The position numbers were made by a program, and so were the translations under genes. Shown here piece by piece: positions 1-7,765 of a DNA stretch of 55,891 bases. Every line of letters begins with the position of its first letter. Positions within the stretch are counted from its first letter, which is position 1. The DNA is from Clostridia bacterium (GTDB taxonomy: Bacteria; Bacillota; Clostridia; Oscillospirales; Acutalibacteraceae): positions 112,565 through 168,455 of the forward strand of contig JAGAJB010000008.1 in the NCBI GenBank assembly GCA_017626295.1, written 5' to 3'. Under the pieces are notes generated by a model. It was not told where the DNA came from. It did no database searches and saw only the letters and a list, made by a program, of their open reading frames with translations.

Positions 1-643
1 AATATACTGCGTAGAAACCAACGAAAAGAAAATTGCCGTTACTTTTGATGCCGCGTGGAGTGCAGAAGATACCGACAAACTTATAGAAATATTGAAAAAA
101 CACAACGCTAAAGCCACCGTATTCGTTGTGGGTGATTGGGTAAGAGCAAACCCCGATGCCGTTAAGAAATTTTATCAAGCAGGTCACGAAATCGGAAATC
201 ATTCAGACACCCACGCCGCATTCAGTCAAGCGGACCGCGAAAAAATAAAAGAAGAAATTGAAAACTGTAACGCGGAAATCGAGAAAATAACAGGATTTAA
301 ACCTAAAATTCTCAGAGTGCCAAGCGGAGACTATGACAACAAAAGCATTGAGGTAACGGAAAGTCTGGGAATGAAAATGATTCAATGGGACGTTGACAGC
401 CTTGACTGGAAAAAACTAAGTGTAGATGAAATGTATAATCGTGTTATAGAAAAAACGCAGAATGGCTCAATTATCTTATTTCACAACGGAGTCGAAAACA
501 CGCCTGAGGCACTTGATAAAATCCTCACTGAATTAGAAAAAGACGGTTACAAATTCGTAACCATCAGCGAACTTATTTATTGGGATGATTATGAGATTGA
601 CCATACAGGCAGGCAGATAAAAACCAAAACAATAAATACTTGA
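1..643 (+). CDS. Polysaccharide deacetylase (NodB-like), 5' truncated by window edge
   Basis: The reading frame is open from the first bases of the window, so the gene begins upstream; no internal start is needed. The visible part is the NodB homology domain of carbohydrate esterase family 4, which removes acetyl groups from peptidoglycan or other N-acetylated glycans. The first motif reads TFDAAW (base 38 onward) rather than TFDDG, a variant I associate with sporulation-type deacetylases. The second motif, HSDTH (around base 200), supplies the two metal-binding histidines. Later conserved stretches RVPSGDYD and WDVDSLDW fit the family. The C-terminal tail after ITISELIYW-like sequence is short. 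Signal peptide and N terminus are outside the window. Substrate is not determinable. A decayed second copy of its 3' half lies at 1499-2042. Confidence 0.88.
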   Translation, partial: IYCVETNEKKIAVTFDAAWSAEDTDKLIEILKKHNAKATVFVVGDWVRANPDAVKKFYQAGHEIGNHSDTHAAFSQADREKIKEEIENCNAEIEKITGFKPKILRVPSGDYDNKSIEVTESLGMKMIQWDVDSLDWKKLSVDEMYNRVIEKTQNGSIILFHNGVENTPEALDKILTELEKDGYKFVTISELIYWDDYEIDHTGRQIKTKTINT

Positions 644-668
644 TAATAATGTTGAATTATGGTATATT
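640..668 (+). promoter_or_regulatory. Sigma-A-type promoter for the antitoxin/Fic operon
   Basis: TTGATA at 640-645 and TATATT at 663-668 are separated by 17 bases. The -35 box overlaps the stop codon of the deacetylase, so the toxin-antitoxin pair probably has its own transcript starting near 675. Confidence 0.55.
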
Positions 669-691
669 AAATAAAAAGTGAGGTGATATAT

Positions 692-853
692 ATGTCTATT
701 GATAAAGCAATTGAAAATGCTGTTGCATCTGTTGAAATGGAAGGATTTTCTATTGACGAGCAGAGCAAAGAATTATGCAAAAAACTTTTAAATAATGAAA
801 TATCAATGGAGCAATATATTTCACTTGTTAAACAGTCGGTTGGTGTTGCATAA
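692..853 (+). CDS. VbhA-like antitoxin of a Fic toxin
   Basis: A 53-residue ORF begins with ATG after the ribosome-binding site GAGGTGA (about 6 bases spacing). Its N-terminal helix contains SVEMEG at residues 13-18, which fits the (S/T)xxxE(G/N) inhibitory motif of Fic regulators. In class I Fic systems the glutamate of a separate small antitoxin enters the Fic active site and blocks productive ATP binding. The remainder (residues 19-53) is a short helical region ending in a hydrophobic segment, as in the antitoxin VbhA family. The stop codon overlaps the fic start by one base (TAATG), so translation is coupled. The motif and the adjacency to fic carry the assignment; overall similarity to VbhA was not measured. 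Confidence 0.8.
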   Translation: MSIDKAIENAVASVEMEGFSIDEQSKELCKKLLNNEISMEQYISLVKQSVGVA

Positions 854-1443
854 TGAGTTATAGTATTACTGCTTTGACTGACGATTATTATGAGGGTACT
901 AATTGTCTGATTAACAAATTCAATATACAAAATGAAGAACAACTTGCAAAAATTGAAGCCGGTATCACTCTGGCAAAAACCGCTGAACTAGAAAGAAATC
1001 CTATAAATGTTTCTTTCGATTTTGAACACTATAAACAAATACACAAATATTTATTTGAAGATTTATATGATTGGGCAGGAAAAATAAGAACTGTTGACAT
1101 TTCTAAAAAAGGCACGAACTTTACTTCTGCCAAAAATATAGAAGCAGTTGCAAACGCTTGTTTTAAAAGATTAAAATCTCACAATTATTTCAGAAACATT
1201 AGTTTTGATGATTTTGTTGAAAATATTGTTGATTTTTATTGTTCGACAAATATGCTCCACCCTTTCAGAGAAGGTAACGGAAGAACACAAAGAATATTTA
1301 TTGCCCAACTTATTCGTTTCTGCGGTTACGATATAAACTTTTCAGAAATTGATACTGATGAGCTTATGGTTGCAACGATCCATTCTGCAAACGGTATCAC
1401 TGATTACCTTAAAGAGATATTCAAAAATCATATAAAATATTAA
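853..1443 (+). CDS. fic: Fic-domain toxin (AMPylase)
   Basis: A 196-residue Fic protein with the full catalytic loop HPFREGNGRTQR at residues 136-147: His136 is the general base, Glu140 holds the metal, and the GNGR glycines and arginines bind the nucleotide phosphates. Fic toxins of this form transfer AMP from ATP to target proteins; bacterial VbhT/FicT types modify DNA gyrase and topoisomerase IV. The protein lacks its own N-terminal or C-terminal inhibitory helix, which fits the separate antitoxin immediately upstream. The AIxAxE-like N-terminal region (residues 30-50) and the WAGKIR stretch are usual for short Fic/DOC proteins. The canonical loop suggests an active enzyme. Target unknown. 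Confidence 0.93.
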   Translation: MSYSITALTDDYYEGTNCLINKFNIQNEEQLAKIEAGITLAKTAELERNPINVSFDFEHYKQIHKYLFEDLYDWAGKIRTVDISKKGTNFTSAKNIEAVANACFKRLKSHNYFRNISFDDFVENIVDFYCSTNMLHPFREGNGRTQRIFIAQLIRFCGYDINFSEIDTDELMVATIHSANGITDYLKEIFKNHIKY

Positions 1444-1447
1444 ATTT

Positions 1448-1478
1448 AACTCTACGGTTTTTCGTAGAGTTATTTTTT
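1448..1478 (+). terminator. Intrinsic terminator of the Fic operon
   Basis: A perfect 9-bp stem (AACTCTACG / CGTAGAGTT) with a six-base loop is followed by ATTTTTTC. It lies 4 bases after the fic stop codon. Confidence 0.85.
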
Positions 1479-1498
1479 CTTCACCTTTATTTCAAATG

Positions 1499-1541
1499 TT
1501 GACAGTTTAGACTGAAAAAACTTTCTGTTGATGAAATGTAT
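1499..1541 (+). pseudogene. Deacetylase remnant, left piece
   Basis: These 43 bases align with 392-434 of the deacetylase at the window start with a few substitutions and small indels; the frame is destroyed (TAG within the former DSLDW stretch). No start or continuous frame surrounds it. Together with 1952-2042 it marks a decayed second copy of the deacetylase 3' half. Confidence 0.7.
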
Positions 1542-1569
1542 TCGAGATTTACAATCATAGTGCAAAAGC

Positions 1570-1725
1570 CTACTCATAATAAGTAATGTAAATATTTTCT
1601 GTTTCTTTCCGGGCTTCTGCTAATATGTTGACACATTTTTCGTCATCACAAATTCTTACAACATCAGTGATTGTATTAAATAGTTTACTATACATTTTTT
1701 TGTACATATCGGCATCGTTTTTCAT
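1570..1725 (-). CDS. Small helical protein (51 aa), mobile-element-like
   Basis: The ORF starts at ATG 1725 with AGGAGA about 7 bases upstream, a strong site that rules out the longer upstream frame. The product is hydrophilic and helical, with MYKKMYSKLFNTITDVV early and ETENIYI near the end. From memory, short proteins with a YxxLFNxITDA... ETEExYI pattern are common in phage and integrative elements of gut Firmicutes; this is unverified. It sits behind a structured leader (1743-1935) and between two fragments of a decayed deacetylase copy, so it probably arrived by insertion. Function unknown. Confidence 0.55.
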   Translation of the reverse strand: MKNDADMYKKMYSKLFNTITDVVRICDDEKCVNILAEARKETENIYITYYE

Positions 1726-1742
1726 TGGTTTCTCTCCTAAAA

Positions 1743-1772
1743 CAAAAAAAGTGTGCTCCAATAAAGGAACAC
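1743..1772 (-). terminator. Leader terminator / attenuator upstream of the 51-aa ORF
   Basis: On the minus strand GTGTGTTCC and GGAGCACAC form a 9-bp stem with one wobble pair around a six-base loop, followed by TTTTTTT. It lies between the promoter at 1907-1935 and the start at 1725, so most transcripts should stop here unless the hairpin is prevented. That arrangement suggests attenuation. Confidence 0.7.
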
Positions 1773-1797
1773 ACCGAAAAAGTGAATCCCTCATTGT

Positions 1798-1902
1798 TGT
1801 CACACAATTGCATTTCACCCATAAGGATATAGCAAAGAGAGAAAACACCTTTTACCAAAAGTGTTTCCTTATAGGTGAACATATATACAATTTGTGTGAC
1901 AC
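1798..1902 (-). promoter_or_regulatory. 105-nt imperfect hairpin in the 5' leader
   Basis: The outer arms TGTCACACA-A-ATTG and CAATTGTGTGACA pair apart from one bulge. The middle arms TTCACCTATAAGG and CCTTATGGGTGAA pair with one G-U. The apex (AACACTTTT / AAAAGGTGTT) also pairs. It would begin almost at the predicted transcription start. A small reading frame on the same strand runs from 1882 through the terminator and contains VCSFIGA-like residues, reminiscent from memory of leader peptides of ribosomal-protection tetracycline-resistance genes. That resemblance is unverified. Confidence 0.6.
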
Positions 1903-1906
1903 AATT

Positions 1907-1935
1907 ATTTTATCATATATTAAACTAAATATCAA
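1907..1935 (-). promoter_or_regulatory. Sigma-A-type promoter of the structured leader
   Basis: On the minus strand TTGATA (1935-1930) and TAAAAT (1912-1907) are spaced by 17 bases. Transcription would start near 1900, directly at the base of the 105-nt hairpin. Confidence 0.6.
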
Positions 1936-1951
1936 CCTAAAATAAAAAACC

Positions 1952-2042
1952 GACGGTTACAAATTCGTAACCATCAGCGAACTTATTTATTGGGATGATT
2001 ATGTGATAAACCTTACGGGCAGGCAAAAATCAATTGCTAATT
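1952..2042 (+). pseudogene. Deacetylase remnant, right piece (52 bp identical)
   Basis: Bases 1952-2003 are identical to 542-593 of the deacetylase, covering the coding sequence for the GYKF...YWDDY end. The following bases diverge but still read TGRQ before a stop near 2042. No start codon or catalytic region precedes it, and the central part of the former gene is replaced by the leader and small ORF at 1570-1935. The perfect identity implies a recent duplication. Confidence 0.75.
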
Positions 2043-2069
2043 GAAAATGGCAAATTGCAATTATCAATG

Positions 2070-2293
2070 CATGGTACCACCCACCACCCCGAACAAAATT
2101 TATTAAAAATTGCAACCAATAGGCGCGAAATAAACCAACCGTAAGCATAAAGTTGTTTTAAGGTCGTCGTCCCCCCTACAAATAAATTTGCAGGAGGGAT
2201 AGGCTTCGCAAATATCTGCCTTGTTACTCTACGCGAAGCAATATAATCGGCTTGCCCCGAAATTTTGCATTCTGCATTCTGCATTTTGCATTT
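2070..2293. repeat. Dispersed-repeat fragments in intergenic DNA
   Basis: ACCACCCACCACC near 2078, a CCCCCCTAC...GGAGGGATAGGCTTCGC module at 2162-2209, and CGGCTTGCCCCGAAA at 2248-2262 all have relatives in the non-coding right end of the window (55281-55295, 55367-55415, 54952-55001 and 54879-54893). The stretch ends in a four-fold heptamer array (GCATTCT twice, GCATTTT twice). No gene is visible here. Confidence 0.65.
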
Positions 2294-2294
2294 T

Positions 2295-3692
2295 CTAAAA
2301 CTCCATATTATTTATAAACAACTCAGAAAACTCCGTATTCATAGAAAGGTCTATGTATCGGGCATTTTTCGGGTATTTTTCGAGATTATTTTTTTCAACA
2401 ATATATTTTACCGTACCAAGTAAACTGCTGTTATTTATAGGCAGGGCTTTTTCTTTTAGTTCTTTTGGCAATAATCCCGTTTTCACCGCATTATCTATAT
2501 TTATTTTCGCAGAAAAGCCGCCTGAAATATACATATTTTCAACTTGAGAAAACTCAATTTTTTGAATTTTCAGAAGCGTTATTATTGCGGAATAAACCGC
2601 GGATTTTGCTAGTTGGTATTGTCTTACGTCACCTTGCGATAAGTAAACATTGTCGGTAATTTTATAGTTTTCACACTCCATATAACCTGTTTCGTCTATT
2701 ATTCCGTTTTTTACAAGTTCAGAAATTATGTCTACAAGTCCTGTTCCGCAAATACCTTCGGGGGCAACACCTGAAATTGTTTTGAGTATATTATCATTTT
2801 CTTTATATTCAAAGGAGTATACTGCACCTTTTGTGGCACTCATACCGCAAGTGATATTAGCACCTTCAAAGCAAGGTCCTGCCGCAGCAGAAGTACACAA
2901 AACAGAATTTTCGGAAAACAGTACAATTTCTGCATTTGTGCCTAAGTCAACAAGTAAATTATATTTATCCTTTGACGGCATACCGACATAATTCATACCC
3001 GAAACCAAGTCAGCACCTACAAATGATGCGATACAGGGCAAGGATATTACATTTTCGGTACATATTAAACCTATATTTTCCCCTTTTGCAGTTTGACTTT
3101 CTAAAAATTGTGGCGTATAGGGTGCTACACCCATTGAACACGGATTTTTACCGAACAACAAATGGAGCATTGTTGTATTGCCCGAAACATACATTTCGTC
3201 ACAATAAACGCTGCCCAGCCGTTTTATTAGGTTATTAACACCGTCCGCAACAGCCTTTTGCAATTTATCAACAGAATTTTGGCGGCAATAATCAATGCGC
3301 GAAATTACATCAGCACCAAAAGTCACCTGCGGATTTGTACAGGTAACTGCATTTATAATCTCTTTATTATCAAGGGATACTAACGCCAAGGCAAGGGTTG
3401 TTGTACCAATATCTAAAGCGTAGCACATTTTTTGAGAAAGTCTGTTGGATTCTTCTGCACCCGTTACAGACTCCACATCACTATTTATGGGCAATTCAAC
3501 AGTAATATCATTATTTATTACGTATCCGCAGGATAAAACGCTTTCGCCGTTCACCGTCACTTTACATTTACCGCAAACTCCCCTGCCGCCGCAAGTATGC
3601 GCAACACTAAAACCGTTATCAATTAAAAACTCCGATAACAGTTTACCCTTTGGTATATTGTATTGGTGATTGTTTATTCTAACTTTACACAT
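2295..3692 (-). CDS. Ferredoxin-ASKHA corrinoid-activator-like protein (RamA/DUF4445 family)
   Basis: A 465-residue protein with two parts. Residues 1-70 form a 2Fe-2S ferredoxin-like domain with cysteines at 34, 40, 43 and 55 (CGGRGVCGKC then SC). From about residue 90 follows an ASKHA ATPase fold with the phosphate-binding ALDIGTTTLALAL strand and a second VDLGTNAEI strand. Proteins of this type use ATP and an iron-sulfur centre to reduce Co(II) corrinoid proteins back to active Co(I) in methyltransferase systems. It is shorter than many relatives (roughly 500-640 aa). No corrinoid methyltransferase is visible nearby, so the partner is elsewhere or the role differs. The upstream ribosome-binding site (AAGAAAG) is weak. 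Confidence 0.85.
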   Translation of the reverse strand: MCKVRINNHQYNIPKGKLLSEFLIDNGFSVAHTCGGRGVCGKCKVTVNGESVLSCGYVINNDITVELPINSDVESVTGAEESNRLSQKMCYALDIGTTTLALALVSLDNKEIINAVTCTNPQVTFGADVISRIDYCRQNSVDKLQKAVADGVNNLIKRLGSVYCDEMYVSGNTTMLHLLFGKNPCSMGVAPYTPQFLESQTAKGENIGLICTENVISLPCIASFVGADLVSGMNYVGMPSKDKYNLLVDLGTNAEIVLFSENSVLCTSAAAGPCFEGANITCGMSATKGAVYSFEYKENDNILKTISGVAPEGICGTGLVDIISELVKNGIIDETGYMECENYKITDNVYLSQGDVRQYQLAKSAVYSAIITLLKIQKIEFSQVENMYISGGFSAKINIDNAVKTGLLPKELKEKALPINNSSLLGTVKYIVEKNNLEKYPKNARYIDLSMNTEFSELFINNMEF

Positions 3693-3720
3693 AAAACTTC
3701 TTTCTTATTACTTATTAAAA

Positions 3721-3747
3721 AGCCGCCCGGTTTTCGGGCGGTTTTTT
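3721..3747 (-). terminator. Terminator of the dnaG-rpoD operon
   Basis: CCGCCCG / CGGGCGG with an AAAA loop, flanked by A-rich and T-rich tracts on both sides, lies 2 bases past the rpoD stop codon. It could work in both directions. Confidence 0.88.
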
Positions 3748-3748
3748 A

Positions 3749-4846
3749 TCAATCAAGGAAATCTCTGAGTTTCTTTGAACGTGAAGGATGGCGGAGTTTT
3801 CTGAGGGCTTTGGCTTCGATCTGACGGATACGCTCTCTTGTAACGTTAAACTCCTTACCTACTTCTTCAAGAGTTTTTGGGTTACCGTCCTCAAGACCGT
3901 AACGAAGGCTGAGAACTCTTGCTTCTCTGGGAGTGAGAGTTTTAAGAACTTCTGAAAGTTGCTCTCTCATAAGTGCCATTGATGCAGCATCAACAGGTGC
4001 CTGTGCATCATCATCGGGAATAAAGTCACCAAGGTGGCTGTCCTCCTCTTCACCGATAGGTGTTTCAAGGGAAACGGGTTCCTGTGCAACGCGGAGAATT
4101 TCGCGAACTTTTTCCACAGGCATATCAAGTCTTTCGGCAATTTCTTCTGCTGTGGGGTCTCTGCCGTTTTCGTGAAGAAGCTGGCTGTTGGTTTTCTTAA
4201 CCTTATTGATGGTTTCAACCATATGAACAGGGATTCTTATAGTTCTTGCCTGGTCTGCAATAGCACGTGTAATCGCCTGACGAATCCACCATGTAGCATA
4301 AGTTGAGAACTTGAAACCTTTAGTATAATCGAACTTATCAACTGCCTTTATAAGACCCAGGTTACCCTCTTGGATAAGGTCAAGGAACTGCATACCTCTG
4401 CCCACGTATCTTTTTGCAATACTTACAACAAGACGGAGGTTGGCTTCGGAAAGACGACGCTTTGCCTCCTGGTCGTTCTCGGAAATTCTGATAGCGAGTT
4501 CAATTTCTTCTTCGGATGTAAGAAGCGGAACTCTACCGATTTCTTTAAGATATACTTTAACAGGGTCATCAATAGCGATGTTTTTGGCATCTGCAGGTAC
4601 ATCTTCTTCGTTTGTTTTTGTTGATTCAATATCGAATGAAAGTGCATCAAGCATCTCTTCACCGATGTCGTCAATAATCTCTATGTTACTGCTTTCAATA
4701 AGTTCATAGAGTTTTTCAATATCGTCAACATCAAAACCCTCAATTTCAAGGATGGCGTTGTCGATATCGTGAGTAGCGAGTTTACCGCTTACTTTACCCT
4801 TTTCGAGAAGGGCTTTAATTTGCGGTTTTTTCTCCCAACCTTCCAT
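3749..4846 (-). CDS. rpoD: Primary RNA polymerase sigma factor (sigma-70/SigA)
   Basis: A 365-residue housekeeping sigma factor. Residues 1-80 are a short region 1.1; region 1.2 starts at [11 protein letters not shown]. Region 2 is complete, with [15 protein letters not shown] and [13 protein letters not shown], the residues that contact and melt the -10 element. Region 3 follows ([22 protein letters not shown]). Region 4 ends in [20 protein letters not shown], the -35 reader. Length and motifs match the primary RpoD/SigA group of Firmicutes, not an alternative factor. ATG follows GAAAGGTGAG. It is the last gene after dnaG (45-base gap), the usual Firmicute arrangement. Confidence 0.97.
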   Translation of the reverse strand: MEGWEKKPQIKALLEKGKVSGKLATHDIDNAILEIEGFDVDDIEKLYELIESSNIEIIDDIGEEMLDALSFDIESTKTNEEDVPADAKNIAIDDPVKVYLKEIGRVPLLTSEEEIELAIRISENDQEAKRRLSEANLRLVVSIAKRYVGRGMQFLDLIQEGNLGLIKAVDKFDYTKGFKFSTYATWWIRQAITRAIADQARTIRIPVHMVETINKVKKTNSQLLHENGRDPTAEEIAERLDMPVEKVREILRVAQEPVSLETPIGEEEDSHLGDFIPDDDAQAPVDAASMALMREQLSEVLKTLTPREARVLSLRYGLEDGNPKTLEEVGKEFNVTRERIRQIEAKALRKLRHPSRSKKLRDFLD

Positions 4847-4891
4847 TAAATCTCACCTTTCTTTTCACACATTTATTTTTAACTTTATTTT

Positions 4892-6652
4892 TTACTCGTC
4901 TTTATTAAAAGAATTGAAAAACGCAAGGAAACTGTCATCACTCATCTGGGACGGTGTTGGTGTTTCACGTTTTATCTTTTCTTCTTCAAGTACGGTTATA
5001 CAATCTTCGCATTCTTTAAGGGTATTTGATACCAAAGACTGCTTTGCAAGAAGCCTTGCAACAGCACTAGTCTGCTCTGAAGTAAGAAACTGCGAAAGAT
5101 GTGATATATCCGTGCTTTCGTCTGAATCAAGACGTGCAGTTAAAACATTTAAAATCTGTTTATTAACAGGGGTTACAAAGATGTCTTTATTAAGACGGTC
5201 TTTGAGTTTTTTATAAAATGCCGCATTATTCAAAAGGGTTATGAGAATAATATCCTCAGCCTTTGCCGCGCGCATATTTTTTACTCTTTGAGGATCGACC
5301 TTTTTTTCCATATCCTGTGCTTGTTTCTGCACATTGGAAAATTCGGATTTTGTTTTCTTATAGTATTCTCTGCGTGATGCCTGCTTTATTTGTTGCATCA
5401 TAGCTTCCTTTGAAACACCCAGTTCATCGGCAAGTTTCATAGCGTAAACGTCACGTTCCAATGAATCCGTAGTTGCAAGAAAATTAGCCGCTTCACGAAG
5501 AAAATTAACCTTACCGTCAGAGGTTTCGACGTCATATTTTGACCTTATAACCGACAATTTATATTCTGTATCGTTGTCTGCGGAATTAAGAAGTTTTGCA
5601 AACATCTCTTTACCGTGGACTCTTATTATTTCATCGGGGTCTTTGCCGCCTTGAAGTCTTATAACTTTTACCCTTACGCCTGTTTTGGCAAAAAGCGACA
5701 ATGCGGCTTTTACGGCTTTTTGCCCTGCTTCGTCGGAGTCGTAGCAAAGCGCCACTTCATCAGCATACCTTGAAATAAGGCTGACCTGTTCGGGTGTAAG
5801 AGCCGTACCCAAACCTGCTACCGCGTTTTCAAAGCCTGCGGCGTGAAGAGCGATAACGTCCATATAACCTTCGCAAAGTATAAGTTTGCGGTCATTACCG
5901 TTTTTAGCAAAATTAAGGGCGAAAAGTTCGTTACTTTTCTTATAAACCAACGTATCTGAAGTGTTTATATACTTAGGTTTACTGTTATCGAGAACTCGTC
6001 CGCCGAAGGCTACAACGTTACCTCTTAAATCAATAACCGGGTACATAACCTTGGCTCTGAAAGCATCGTAGTAATAACGCTTACCGTTTTTTTCACTGAA
6101 TCGTAAAAGGTTTGCCGCTACAAGTTCGTCACGGTTAAAGCCTTTTGCTTTCAAGTGGTTTTCAAGAGCGTGCCAATCATCAGGTGCGGCACCGAGACCG
6201 AAATGTTTTATCATTTTCATAGGCACGTTTCTGCGCCTTAAGTAATCCAGTTGTGCTTTTCCGTTTTCACTGAAAAGTGTTTCGTGAAAAAAACGAGCCG
6301 CTTCCCTGTTAGCAGAATAAATTCTGCGTCTTAAATTAGCGGCGGTATCGTCGAATTTATCGTCGGGCATCTTAATTCCTGCCCTGTCGGCAAGAAATTT
6401 TATAGCCTCAACATAATCAAGATTTTCGATATTTCTTACAAAAGTTACAACGTCGCCACCGGCTCCGCAACCGAAACAGTAATATGAAGAAGTTTCGGGG
6501 TAAACCGTAAAAGACGGTGTTTTTTCATTATGAAAGGGACAAAGACCTGTTAAAGTCTTGCCTCTTCTTCGGAGATCAACATACCCGGCAATAACGGACT
6601 CAATATCATTACTGTCGCGTAATCTGTCTATAAATTCATCAGTAAAGCGCAT
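4892..6652 (-). CDS. dnaG: DNA primase
   Basis: A 586-residue primase that lays RNA primers for replication. The CHC2 zinc finger is at residues 38-62 (C38, H41, C59, C62). The RNA polymerase/TOPRIM core includes EGYMDVIALHAAG, where the glutamate and following acidic residues (DSDEAGQKA) bind catalytic metals. The C-terminal third is the weakly conserved helicase-binding domain. The GGAGG site precedes both a TTG at 6658 (8 bases) and ATG 6652 (14 bases); the family usually begins MRFxDEF, so ATG is preferred but TTG is possible. It lies between dgt and rpoD on one strand. Confidence 0.96.
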   Translation of the reverse strand: MRFTDEFIDRLRDSNDIESVIAGYVDLRRRGKTLTGLCPFHNEKTPSFTVYPETSSYYCFGCGAGGDVVTFVRNIENLDYVEAIKFLADRAGIKMPDDKFDDTAANLRRRIYSANREAARFFHETLFSENGKAQLDYLRRRNVPMKMIKHFGLGAAPDDWHALENHLKAKGFNRDELVAANLLRFSEKNGKRYYYDAFRAKVMYPVIDLRGNVVAFGGRVLDNSKPKYINTSDTLVYKKSNELFALNFAKNGNDRKLILCEGYMDVIALHAAGFENAVAGLGTALTPEQVSLISRYADEVALCYDSDEAGQKAVKAALSLFAKTGVRVKVIRLQGGKDPDEIIRVHGKEMFAKLLNSADNDTEYKLSVIRSKYDVETSDGKVNFLREAANFLATTDSLERDVYAMKLADELGVSKEAMMQQIKQASRREYYKKTKSEFSNVQKQAQDMEKKVDPQRVKNMRAAKAEDIILITLLNNAAFYKKLKDRLNKDIFVTPVNKQILNVLTARLDSDESTDISHLSQFLTSEQTSAVARLLAKQSLVSNTLKECEDCITVLEEEKIKRETPTPSQMSDDSFLAFFNSFNKDE

Positions 6653-6685
6653 TGCCAAGTTTACCACCTCCGTAAAGTTATTTTT

Positions 6686-7687
6686 TTAATCTATCCAGGT
6701 TTTAGGAACAAATAAATTATTAAAAGTTTTTAATGAATAACTGTCCGACATACCGGAAATATAGTCACAGGCGGCACGTTCTGCCCCTTCTTTTTTTGAT
6801 ATATCGTAATAAAATTCGGGCATTTTATGGGGATTACGCGAAAAATAACGGAATAGTTCTTTAATCATATTTTCCGCCTTGCCCTCTTCGCTTTTACAGA
6901 CAGGGTTTGTATAAACGTACTTAAACATAAAAGAATGAAGTCTGTCAAAAGCATCTTTAACATCGTCAGCCATTTTAATTTCATCCTTAGTATTTTCAAT
7001 GGTTGACATAATAAGCGTATTGATACGCTGAGTTTTAGAAAAGCCCAAAACAAGGCGGATATCAAGGGGTATATCATCCTCGCTTAAAACACCGCCACGG
7101 CGGGCATCGTCAATATCGTGGTTAATGTATGCAATTTTATCGCTGAGTTTGACAATTCTGCCCTCTAATGTATCTGCCTCTTTACCACGGGTGTGGCAAA
7201 GTATGCCGTCGCGCACTTCATAAGTTAAATTAAGGCCTTCGCCGTTGTGTTCGAGCATATCCACAACCCGTAAACTCTGTTGAAAGTGAGTAAAACCGCC
7301 CTCCAAAACTACCGAAAGGGCTCTTTCACCGGCATGTCCGAAAGGTGTGTGACCTAAATCGTGCCCCAATGCAATAGCCTCAGTTAAATCTTCATTAAGT
7401 GCGAGAGAACGGGCAATGGTACGCGCAATCTGTGCAACTTCAAGTGTATGGGTTAAACGGGTTCTGTAATGAACGTTATCGGGAGCTAAAAAGACCTGTG
7501 TTTTATCTTTAAGACGTCTGAAAGCGGAACAGTGAAGTATTCTGTCGCGGTCACGCTGAAAGGCGGTACGAACAGGACATTCCTCTTCCATACGCTGTCT
7601 GCCCTTTGAATTTTCGCAGAGCATTGCATATTTTGAAAGTGTATCACGCTCACGCTGAAGCGTCCTGAGTCTTATTTCATTATTCAC
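6686..7687 (-). CDS. dgt: Deoxyguanosinetriphosphate triphosphohydrolase-like HD protein
   Basis: A 333-residue HD-domain protein. Histidine and aspartate metal ligands occur in RTRLTHTLEV and ALGHDLGHTPFGHAGE, the diagnostic signature of the dGTPase family; a later D (NHDIDD) completes the site. Such enzymes hydrolyse dNTPs to the nucleoside and triphosphate, limiting dNTP pools. The length fits the shorter Firmicute form. The start is GTG behind GAGGGTGA. It is 33 bases upstream of dnaG and probably in the same transcript as dnaG and rpoD, a pairing common in Clostridia. Substrate range among dNTPs cannot be read from sequence. Confidence 0.93.
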   Translation of the reverse strand: MNNEIRLRTLQRERDTLSKYAMLCENSKGRQRMEEECPVRTAFQRDRDRILHCSAFRRLKDKTQVFLAPDNVHYRTRLTHTLEVAQIARTIARSLALNEDLTEAIALGHDLGHTPFGHAGERALSVVLEGGFTHFQQSLRVVDMLEHNGEGLNLTYEVRDGILCHTRGKEADTLEGRIVKLSDKIAYINHDIDDARRGGVLSEDDIPLDIRLVLGFSKTQRINTLIMSTIENTKDEIKMADDVKDAFDRLHSFMFKYVYTNPVCKSEEGKAENMIKELFRYFSRNPHKMPEFYYDISKKEGAERAACDYISGMSDSYSLKTFNNLFVPKTWID

Positions 7688-7765
7688 ACAATCACCCTCT
7701 TACAAAGCCTTACACATACTAATACTGAAGTATTTTAAAAAACCCTCTTTTTTTTGACGATTTTT

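Noticed and set aside
1798-1902. Transposon terminal inverted repeats
   Set aside because: The arms flank a small loop rather than a gene and sit directly behind a promoter, so an RNA hairpin in a leader explains them better than element ends.
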